DNA of 13,685 nucleotides, taken from positions 1 to 13,685 of the forward strand of contig ML210586.1 in NCBI GenBank assembly GCA_004369085.1, given 5' to 3'. This document shows positions 1-7,097 of the stretch, in pieces. This stretch comes from Coprinopsis marcescibilis. Taxonomy: Eukaryota > Basidiomycota > Agaricomycetes > Agaricales > Psathyrellaceae. A program made the position numbers and the translations under genes. Below the pieces are notes generated by a model. The model did no database searches, was not told where the DNA came from, and worked only from the letters and a program-made list of their open reading frames with translations. The first letter of the stretch is position 1. The number at the start of each line of letters is the position of its first letter.

Positions 1-304
1 CCAGCCCAACCTATGTATACTGTGCTGCTACAAGGATATGTATGTGTTCCATGAATTCTTGAATCTTAGGACTACATTGAGGAGTACCCGCGTCGATCTC
101 AAACAAGGTCCACTACGCCCTAAGCGACTAGTAGAGTCGCTGGTTCCCCAGCGACTCATATCCACATATCTGACATTTCCTGTTCTGAACCAGGTTCGCA
201 CACTTGTCAAAAAGTGGAGCAAAATGATAGATTCTAGACCGGGCGTTACTATACATAGCAAGAAAGTTGCGTGGGATGATCTATTTTGCGTAGTAAAACC
301 TAGA
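1..304. other. No gene recognised at left edge
   Basis: A reading frame is open on the plus strand from 38 to 703, but its first part resembles no family I know and shows no convincing codon bias. The only structure seen is a perfect 10-bp inverted repeat with a 4-nt loop (134-143 pairing with 148-157, GAGTCGCTGG/CCAGCGACTC). It is preceded by another copy of the same core at about 124-129, so two alternative hairpins are possible. Confidence 0.4.
134..157. repeat. Perfect 10-bp hairpin
   Basis: GAGTCGCTGG at 134-143 is followed by TTCC and its exact reverse complement CCAGCGACTC at 148-157. A third copy of the core, GCGACT at about 124-129, could compete for pairing. There is no T-run after it and no known role. 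It could be chance or the remnant of a mobile-element end. Confidence 0.5.
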
Positions 305-1000
305 GACAAAGTCTCCAGGAATAATCAGGGCGGCGGCGATGGCAATCGGTGGCCCGATACGACTCGTATGCTGAAACTATGCTCTCTTGTAGTGTCCCGA
401 CTGTCTGCGGATGCCGTGACCTGGAAAACGTTCCGAATAATGTGGATGCCGCCTCCAGATACGGAAATCCAGGTGGAGACTTGGTGCTGTGAGCCCATGT
501 TGACATCCGCACACCATCACTCACCCAAGCGACTCCCTCGTTTTCTTGATCACCCGTATCTCGGTGTACTGATTAATTTCGCTTTCGATCCATCCGTCAT
601 CTTGGTAAATAGATTTGATCAATTTCGAGGGTCGGAATGGGGGGACGATACGGTGGTAATAAGTTTTCGGTTTGACGAATTGGCCAGTCTGTCCGCTTCA
701 TAATTGCTTCTGGCTTCTACGCGATCCAAGTCCCGAGGTGACTGATCTCCAGCTTGATTCTGATCGACATAACGTCGAGTGACCGTTGGTACAGCCTTCC
801 TGGCACCTGCGGTACTGGCCGGGTTCTCCCATGAGTCTTATGTCACTCCCTCCAACTGCAGAGACCATTTGATCACGTCCTTCAATGGCGTCAAGGTCCA
901 CCGTCCTAGCGGCTGTATACGACTACCACTGTCCGAAACGATGGGAAAACATGGGACATCAACGAGGAATAGCCGCAAGGGCAGGCAGCGCTCGCTCGCC
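305..1000 (+). repeat. Left copy of a flanking inverted repeat (decayed coding sequence)
   Basis: This stretch matches 6478-6890 in inverted orientation. About 535-574 and 691-1000 match 6890 down to 6565, and about 420-540 matches 6560 down to 6478. The two blocks therefore appear in a different order in the two copies. A 116-bp segment (575-690) is present only here. Differences in one block fall largely at third positions of a plus-strand frame (PPPDTEIQVET here, PPSDAEIQVET in the other copy). A second block reads LDHPYLGVLI here and LDYLYVGVLI there, then VRFIIASGFYAIQVP against VRLIIASGFHAIQVP. This suggests a relic of a real protein-coding gene running convergently towards the SDH 3' end. 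The hydrophobic stretch hints at a membrane segment. I do not recognise the family, and stops and indels break it, so I treat it as a pseudogene-like repeat. Confidence 0.6.
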
Positions 1001-1456
1001 CTTCCAACGAGCATAGTAGTGCAGCACACGTTCAGCCATATTTCGATCTGATGGTCAACGGCGCAGGTGTGTCCAACAGGTCTCTCCTTTCAAGTTGTTC
1101 GGGAGATTGCTGCATAATTAATTTACGCTACTTTCCATTGATATTTATCTAACCCACAACCTGATCCACGATGAACCTGGAGCCATTCTTCGAACGTACC
1201 TAACCATATCCTCCCCGTTGAGATGCACACAATCAACTTCAAGTTGGCATATGTGATGGGTATCATTGCAAACCCTCTGACTATCTATCAATCATGTGCC
1301 ATCCGTCTCTCAAGAGTGCCACCAGTTGCTTACGCTCCGTATCGAATTAACTATCATTAATAGCACATGCCACCACAGCATATGCAATTTATCGCCTAGA
1401 AGGAGGGAATTGATCGATATCATGTCATACATTCCTTTCCCCACACCCAGGTCGGC
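1001..1456. other. 3' flank of the minus-strand SPE-SDH copy
   Basis: No gene is seen. Read on the minus strand, about 1290 down to 1200 matches 6310-6400 downstream of the other SPE-SDH copy, including a shared GATAGATA..CAGAGGGTTTGCAATGATA block. The duplicated unit therefore included DNA beyond the stop codon. The part at 1001-1190 has no visible counterpart. Confidence 0.55.
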
Positions 1457-2665
1457 CTACAAAGCCCTCTCAACCCTCCCGCACCCGTTCCTCTCCAAAA
1501 CCTCCCTAAACGGATCCCAAACATCCTTCGTATACGGCGCGTGCACATCAAGCTTCCGAATGCCACCATCCAACACCAATTGCGTTGCAACTCCACACGA
1601 CGGCACTACAGTCCAAGCCATGGCAGAGTGTCCACCCGGCTTACCGTACGCTTTCAAGCCAACGTTATTCACAATTGGAATCCCCACATCCAGCTTGCGC
1701 ATTCGGCATTGTAGGCGAAACGTAGCTCCTAGGCTGCCTTGAGGACCTCTCCATAATAGGTGTACGGGATGAGGGAGATCACAGGATCGTGCGCCGCAAC
1801 TACCGCATCCAAACGCTTCCCGGTCTTTCATATCCAGCGATATTGGGGTCGTGGATGGCAGAGATTGCGCTAGACCTTGAGCACTAGCAAGTGTTCCGCA
1901 TGCTAAACAGATAGCATAAGCATACTATCCGACAACGACGAGGATAGGTGATAAAAAAAGACTCACTGCTGGTCACTTCATTCTCAGGCTGACGAAGAAT
2001 GCGCTAGGCGCAAGGCCTCGCAACAAACCCACTGCCCAGCAACAAGATCTTTTTTGTCGGGTTATTTATCATCCCCTTCAAGGCCCTCTCAAACACAGGC
2101 CTGATACCCTTCCCCTCCTCCATCGCCTCCGTGAGCTCTGGTAAAACAAACGGGGCCGAGTGGATGGCGCGGTTATAGTACCTGCACCCCTGTGCATCCA
2201 TAATCGCCACTTTAAACCCCTGCTTTCGCAGCGACGATACGCCCGATCTGTCCGGAGGGATAAGTGAGGATGGTGGTATACATACTCAGAGGTCGTGAAG
2301 ATCTCTTGCGCAGGCCATTTATGAGGTCGAGATGCAGCCACTGGCATGCTTTGAGTCGGGATATGACCGCCTGGTGTGAGCGCATCGTGCGTCAGCTGGA
2401 AGTAGGGTTTTTGGAAAGAACGATTGGCGGGGGTCGGATGAGTAGGTGGTGATAACGCCAATTCCTTGTGTGCGAGAAACTTGAACCCGTCTTCGATGTC
2501 CACCGTCACCCGGGGGTCTGCACGCAGCTCGGACATGTGTGGAAGGAACATTTGGATACGGACGACGGCCTGTTAGGTGAGTTGGTGTTACTATTAGTTG
2601 TGGATGTCACGACGAGGGGAGATGGATAGACGTGCCTCGTCGATTGCTCGTCGAGATCGCAAAAT
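1195..2665 (-). repeat. Large inverted duplication, left arm
   Basis: The minus-strand SPE-SDH copy and its 3' flank are homologous to the plus-strand arm at 3970-6400. Exons, intron positions and about 90 bp beyond the stop are shared. The left arm is shorter, mainly because of the SDH deletion at about 1655. Dispersed substitutions and different disabling lesions in each arm show the duplication is old. Confidence 0.85.
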
Positions 2666-2760
2666 ACGACTTGCTCAACAGTATCGTGCATGAGAGCTTC
2701 ACGACCAACGTCGCAATCTCCTCCGATAACCAAAACAATTGTACGCTTCCCCACAGCACG
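1457..2760 (-). pseudogene. Spermidine synthase-saccharopine dehydrogenase fusion, minus-strand broken copy
   Basis: In basidiomycetes, spermidine synthase (putrescine to spermidine) is fused to saccharopine dehydrogenase (late lysine biosynthesis); both are cytosolic. Here the SPE part begins abruptly near 2757 (LVIGGD, then HDTVEQVVFCDLDE). An intron follows at 2635-2570 (GC..AG), then AVVRIQMFLPHMSEL, a PYFQL.HDALTPGGH core, GCRYYNRAIHSAPFVLPE, and the SDH Rossmann start LLLGSGFVARPC near 2030. A second intron lies at 1966-1903 (GT..AG). SDH continues as TLASAQGLAQSLPSTTPISLD, is frameshifted at about 1810, and then jumps at about 1655 from the NEIGLDP-equivalent site to KAYGKPGGHSAMAWTV. 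That removes about 200 residues present in the plus-strand copy (4997-5934). The C-terminus ends VERAL-stop at 1457. The catalytic DSSDP loop reads YSSDP. There are several frameshifts and stops. A working copy is presumably elsewhere in the genome. The SPE N-terminal half is missing. Confidence 0.88.
2570..2635 (-). other. Retained SPE intron (GC-AG) in minus-strand copy
   Basis: After the DLDE codons the sequence reads GAG then GCACGT, and it ends CTAACAG just before GCCGTCGTCCG. The plus-strand copy has the equivalent intron at 3997-4056 (GAG then GCGAGT, ending ATAACAG). A GC donor in both copies suggests the ancestral intron was GC-AG. Just upstream of the donor an 11-bp insertion (CAATCGACGAG) partly duplicates the exon end. 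Confidence 0.6.
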
Positions 2761-3083
2761 GTTCGATGTTGGTGATCGTATACTGGGTAGGGCGCGTGTA
2801 GGGACATATTCAATCGGTCGGTGGTGCAGTCGGTGGTGTCCCATTCAGCTTTGACGAGCTGCAGGACCTTCACTCGTTGTTGGATTCCGGGGCAAATGCA
2901 TCCTAATTAATGGTTTGTATCAGTCCACCGGCCCTGACGTTATGAAGGAAGGGGAGGGAGTAGGAAGTACGCACCAGCGTTGGGAGTCGCAGCGCGCTTC
3001 TCGATCTCATGCAGAGAGTTCGCCGCACTTGCGGTGTGCGAGCTATGACCATGCTTCTGATGCATCTTTCCCGTTCCTCCCAT
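2760..3083 (-). pseudogene. Unrecognised small spliced gene fragment abutting SPE
   Basis: On the minus strand an ATG at 3083 opens a frame (MGGTGKMHQKHGHSSHTASA..) that ends at 2975 in a good donor (GTGCGT). A 72-nt intron (2974-2903) has a GGACTGATA branch-like site and ends TTAATTAG. In phase, the next exon reads GCICPGIQQRVKVLQLVKAEW and then WDTTDCTTDRLNMSLHAPYPVYD, after which it runs out of frame into SPE sequence at about 2757. The spliced frame stays open to 2607 (134 codons), but its last third is SPE read in the wrong frame. I do not recognise the protein. The intron and the phase agreement argue for a real gene 5' end that was joined to SPE by rearrangement. A divergent SPE N-terminal part cannot be excluded around 2760-2840. 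Confidence 0.4.
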
Positions 3084-3437
3084 AATGTATCTGATAGTTC
3101 TTGATTCTTGAAGCAATACAAAGACGTTTTTGTGACGAGACCCAGCGGTTAGTGGTTTAGGAGTGATTAGTGAATGTGGTGTGAGCGAGCGAGGGCGGTG
3201 TGAAGGTGTGGGTGGAATGAGCGTCAGCGTCAGCGGCATGTTACCTCCGGTTTGTCCACCGAGATCACCGTGCCATCCATCACGATCTTATTTGTCCGCT
3301 CATCAATATAGTAGTTCTATCATCCCTTCTTCTCTCCCTCCGATGTCTCAAAAGCTCAAGCAAACGAGCGGATGATTTAGGAGCCTGCGCCCAGGGGAGC
3401 TTATGGATGCGGTCAGTTTGCCTTCTGGACCTGTCTT
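3084..3437. other. Spacer between divergent gene fragments
   Basis: This lies between the minus-strand ATG at 3083 and the first recognisable codons of the membrane-protein relic at about 3438. The plus strand at 3165-3240 is purine-rich with GAGCGAGCGAGGG, which reads as a CT-rich stretch upstream of the minus-strand ATG, as is common in fungal promoters. CT-rich sequence also occurs on the plus strand at 3310-3350. No coding signal was found. Confidence 0.35.
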
Positions 3438-3965
3438 CACTGGCCCCGGCCGGGACGTTTGACCAACCCGCTCCCCCGGCTTTGGATCCCTCGTTGAATG
3501 GCGGAGCGGAGGCGGATACGGATGTGGCTGCGATCTTGACGGCGCAAGAGGCGACAGAATGACACCCGGCAACACAGTAGCGGCAGCTGGTGCCATTAAT
3601 CTTCATTGCCCTACTCGCGCTCGGCTACTTCAAGTGGAAATGCGCGCACGGCAAGGGTAAGCGCAAGAACTGGGCAGAGGCGGTTGACAAGCGCATGTCG
3701 ACGATTAGTGCGGATTGAAGAGCGTGAGCGTGGCGGGTGCGCAGGCTGCGATTAGGAACAGCATGGCTGTCAATGCCTCTGATGATGCCAGGAGCTCGTT
3801 TAGCTTTGGGAATATTAGGCCGAGTGGGGGCTTTGAGAGGGAGGATGAGAAGGCTGGGATGGGTGAAGGCGCGTATGAAATTTGGGCCGAGAAGAGGAGG
3901 CCGGGTGTTTGGTTGCGGAATCCGGGTGGGGTGGGTGTAGATGGGGACCGTTGGCTGCGCATCTA
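3438..3965 (+). pseudogene. Broken gene for a basidiomycete single-pass membrane protein
   Basis: The plus-strand frame from about 3438 reads SLAPAGTFDQPAPPALDPS, then EADTDVAAILTAQEAT, a TGA at 3560 and a TAG at 3578. It continues with the hydrophobic segment LVPLIFIALLALGYFKW (about 3584-3636), a basic stop-transfer run (KGKRKNW) and AVDKRMSTISAD, before a TGA at 3716. That last stop comes from the loss of one base. Shifting frame there restores WKSVSVAGAQAAIRNSMAV and SSFSFGNIRPSGGFE up to about 3950. I recall this transmembrane-plus-tail pattern from conserved Agaricomycete proteins of unknown function. Two in-frame stops and a frameshift make it a relic. It is cut at about 3965, where SPE exon codons (FVLCNIAE) begin in the same frame, making an accidental chimera. 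The upstream exons were not found. Confidence 0.6.
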
Positions 3966-6135
3966 CGGTCGATTCGTCCTTTGCAATATCGCCGAGGCGA
4001 GTCTAACTATCCTCCTTCGTCCTGACATCCAGAACTAACACAAACGCACATAACAGGCCGTGGTCCGCGTATCCAAAATCTTCATCCCACACATGTCCGA
4101 GCTGGTCGCAGACCCTCGAGTGATGGTGTACATCGGAGACGGCTTCAGGTTGCTCGCAGACAAAGAACCGACGTACGACTACGACGTCACCTTCTTCCGG
4201 CCCGCTGAATCCCTCTTCCCAAAAGCGTACTTTCAGCTACTGCACGATGCGCTTACACCAGGCGGTCATCTCGACTCAGGGTGAATGCCAGTAGCTGCAT
4301 CAATGGCCTGCCTCCGAGATTTTCGCAACCTCCGAGTATGCGTACACCACCATCCCCACCTATCCTTCCGGACAGATTTGGCATATCGTCGCTGTGAAAG
4401 CGCCTGGACGGGATTTGAAAGTGGCGGTTAGGGATGTATCGGGGTGCAGGTATTATAACCGCGCGATCCATTCGGCGTCGTTCGTTTTTCCAGAGTTCAC
4501 GAGGGCGATGTTGGAGGAGGGGAAGGATGCTAGGCCTGTGTTTGGGAGGGCTTTGAAGGCGTCGGAGAATGAGCTGAATAAGCTGTTGGGCAGTGGGTTT
4601 GTTGCGAGGCCTTGTGGGAGTATAATGTTCGTCAACTGGAGAATGAGTTGACTATTGGCAAGTTTTTCTTTTTTGGCGTCGTTGTTTAGTTTGCTTATGA
4701 TATGTCTAGCGTGCCGAACCCTTGTTGTTAATGCCCAGGTTCTGGCGGATTCCCTCTCAACTACGACCCCGATCTCTTTGGATGTGAAGACAAGAAAGCT
4801 TTGGATGCAGCTATTGCGGCCCACGACCTTGTCATCTCGCTCATCCCCTACATTTACCACGCCCAGGTCATCAGGGCTGCCATCAAGGGCAAGAAGGACG
4901 TGGTGACTACCAGCTACGTCTCACATGCGATGCCCAAGTTGGATGAGGCCCGCGAAGGAGGCAGGCATTATCGTTTTGAACGAGATTGGGTTGGATCCCG
5001 GTATCGATCACTTGTATGCCGTCAAGATTATTGACGAGGTCCACGTGAAGGGTGGCCAGGTGCGTCTGTTCTCCTATATTCGTCTAAGGAGAGTGTGTTT
5101 ATTAATTCTGGCCTGTAGATCAAAAAGTACTTGTCGTGCTGCAGTGGACTCCCCGCCCCTGAATATTCCAACAACCCCCTTGGATACAAGTTCAGCTGGA
5201 GCTCGCGTGGTGTCCTCCTCGCGCTCCTCAACTCTGCGTCCTACCTCGAGAACAGACAACGATTGGAGATCAAAGGCAGCGAGCTGATGGCCTAGCCAAA
5301 CCCTTATCATCACTCCAGCCTTTGCGTTTGTGCGCTATCCCAGCAGGGATACGGTGCCATTTAGAGAGTATTATGGGATTGAGGAGGCAGATACGATCGT
5401 GAGGAGTACATTGAGGTACCAGGGGTTGAAACTTGAGCTGGGCGGAGGTTACGCAGAAGGCGGTTGGTCCGGCTGATGCCAAGGAGGTGTTTCGTTTTTA
5501 TCGTCAAGTAGGAGGATGGATGGATGGTGATTGAATTCCACTCTTTCATTACCCTTTTAGCACCCTCGTCGAACGCATCAAGGTCTTGGCCAAGTTCCCG
5601 AACGAGAGCAGGGCGAATAGCATCATCTCTGGTCTCAGTTGGATTGGAGTTTTCTCGGAGGGGAAGGTTAAGGCTAGGGCTGGGAATCTGCTTGTTACGT
5701 TGTGCGGAAGGTTGGAGTTGATGAAGAATGAGAAGAATGAAAGGGATCTCGTTATGCTTCATCATAAGTTCTTTGTGGAGTGGGCTGACGGCACTGAGGT
5801 TGGTGTTTTGCTATTTTCTTTGGAACAAGGGTGGAATTTTCTTCGCCTTCTTTTTCGTTTTGGTTTCGCTTTGATGTCCTCGGAGCAACCTTACTGATTT
5901 CAATGCACCCCTCTAGCAAATCCTGACCTCAACTCTCAAAGCGTACAGCAAGCTCGGTGGACACTCTGCCATGGTCTGGACTGTAGGCCTGTCTTGTGTA
6001 ATTGCAACGCAGTTGGTGTTGGACGATGTCATTTGAAAGGTTGGTGTGCATGCGCCGTACATGAAGGATATTTGTGATCCGATTCGGGAGTTTTTGGAGA
6101 GGGAGGGGTGTGGGATGATTGAGAGGGCTTTGTAG
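3966..6135 (+). pseudogene. Spermidine synthase-saccharopine dehydrogenase fusion, plus-strand broken copy
   Basis: The copy starts inside an SPE exon (FVLCNIAE for VVLCDIDE, to 3996), followed by an intron at 3997-4056. Then come AVVRVSKIFIPHMSELVADP, VMVYIGDGFRLLADKEP and a gap where the IITDSSDP catalytic loop should be. Next are PAESLFPKAYFQLLHDALTPGG, a frameshift at about 4275, YTTIPTYPSGQIW, and GCRYYNRAIHSASFVFPEF. SDH begins at GSGFVARPC (about 4590). Introns follow at 4658-4709, 5060-5118 and 5799-5916. SDH blocks seen are [130 protein letters not shown] and GVHAPYMKDICDPIREFLER, ending at 6135. Defects include frameshifts near 4790, 4955 and 5290, a deletion after RYQGL (about 5430), and a TGA at 6034. 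The SPE N-terminal half is absent. It is the better-preserved of the two copies but cannot encode the enzyme. Confidence 0.9.
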
Positions 6136-6400
6136 GCCATCTCTCTGCGAGGGATGAATAATCTGTGGAATGTAGGGATTGCAGGAAATGATATTGTTGA
6201 ATTATGCGTATGTATGCAATGAATTTATTTTGTGTGGTGGTATGGACTGGTTGTTGGAGTTGATTATCGATGCGGGGCGTGAGTTGGTGGAACATTTGTG
6301 AGATGGATGATAGATAACCAGAGGGTTTGCAATGATACGGTTTGATACCTATCACCGATGCGAATTTGGCTGTGTGGATCTGCGTGCTGAGGATACAATC
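3970..6400 (+). repeat. Large inverted duplication, right arm
   Basis: This is the counterpart of 1195-2665, read in the opposite direction. About 1.3 kb of unrelated spacer (2666-3969) separates the arms. Together with the flanking repeats at 305-1000 and 6478-6890, the inverted structure spans roughly 6.5 kb. Confidence 0.85.
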
Positions 6401-6477
6401 TAGTAAAACTGTTGGTTTGATCTGTTGTTTGTATAAGGCTCTTCACAGATCATAGTACTATGTGCATGGGAACAGTA
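6136..6477. other. 3' flank of the plus-strand SPE-SDH copy
   Basis: No gene is seen. It contains the block at about 6305-6395 that matches 1290-1200 in inverted orientation. The sequence is T/G-rich with ATGAATTTATTTTGTG-like stretches that could be an old 3' processing region. Nothing else is recognised. Confidence 0.45.
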
Positions 6478-6890
6478 AAGGTGTGGAAGTCAAGATGGGC
6501 CAAGAAAACCGGTCTCCACTTGAATTTCCGCATCTGAAGGCGGTATCTGCATACTCAGCAACAGTACGGGTGGCTATTCCTGGTCGACGTCTCATGTCTT
6601 TGCCGTTCGGTTCGGGATGTAGTAATACTAGTCTACAGCCGACAGGACAGTGGACCTTGGCGCCCATCATGGAGTCACGAATGGTCTCTAGAGTTAGAGG
6701 GGGTGGCATAAGACTCCCGGTAGAAGCTGGACAGTACTGCAGGTGCCAGGAAGGCTGTATTAACGGCTACTCACCGTGGTGTCGAATGGAATCAAGCTGG
6801 AGAGGATACGTCGGGACTTGGATAGCGTGAAAACCAGAGGCAATGATTAAGCGGACAATCAGTACACCTACATACAGGTAATCAAGGCGA
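6478..6890 (-). repeat. Right copy of the flanking inverted repeat (decayed coding sequence)
   Basis: This is homologous to 305-1000 on the opposite strand. Read on the minus strand it gives LDYLYVGVLIVRLIIASGFH followed by AIQVPTYPLQLDSIRHHGE-stop, then MMGAKVHCPVGCRLVLLHPE, and finally a PPSDAEIQVET block in another frame near 6520. It lacks the 116-bp segment found at 575-690 in the left copy. The block corresponding to 420-540 lies on the other side of the main block compared with the left copy, so the copies are permuted. No protein family was recognised. It lies 200 bp upstream of the NLR start codon and may overlap its promoter region. Confidence 0.6.
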
Positions 6891-6989
6891 GCGACATATT
6901 GGGTCCCGGACCGCAAGATAAAAGATTTAGCGCCCATCAGGTCACATGAATGACGAAGGCAGTGCCTGCTTCCGAGATTTGACAGCATC

Positions 6990-7097
6990 CTTTCTTGACC
7001 AGTCGCCTCATTGTCGCCATCCTAGTCCACAGCTTACGATCCCCTTCGATCCCCCACTATCTGCACATACTTTCCACACACTCTCAACCACCATACG
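6990..7097 (+). promoter_or_regulatory. CT-rich leader upstream of the NLR gene
   Basis: The sequence ahead of the ATG is dominated by C and T with short CCCC and TTCC runs (for example GATCCCCTTCGATCCCCCAC) and ends CCATACG before ATGG. Pyrimidine-rich leaders near start codons are common in filamentous fungi. No TATA box is obvious. Confidence 0.35.

Noticed and set aside
38..703. A 221-codon plus-strand open frame as an intact gene
   Set aside because: Only the part after about 420 has a counterpart (at 6478-6890), and that counterpart is broken. The first 130 codons have no recognisable features, and the frame ends inside the homologous block.
1457..6135. Retrocopies of the SPE-SDH gene
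   Set aside because: Introns are present at matching positions in both copies, and 3' flanking DNA is included, so the copies were made at the DNA level.
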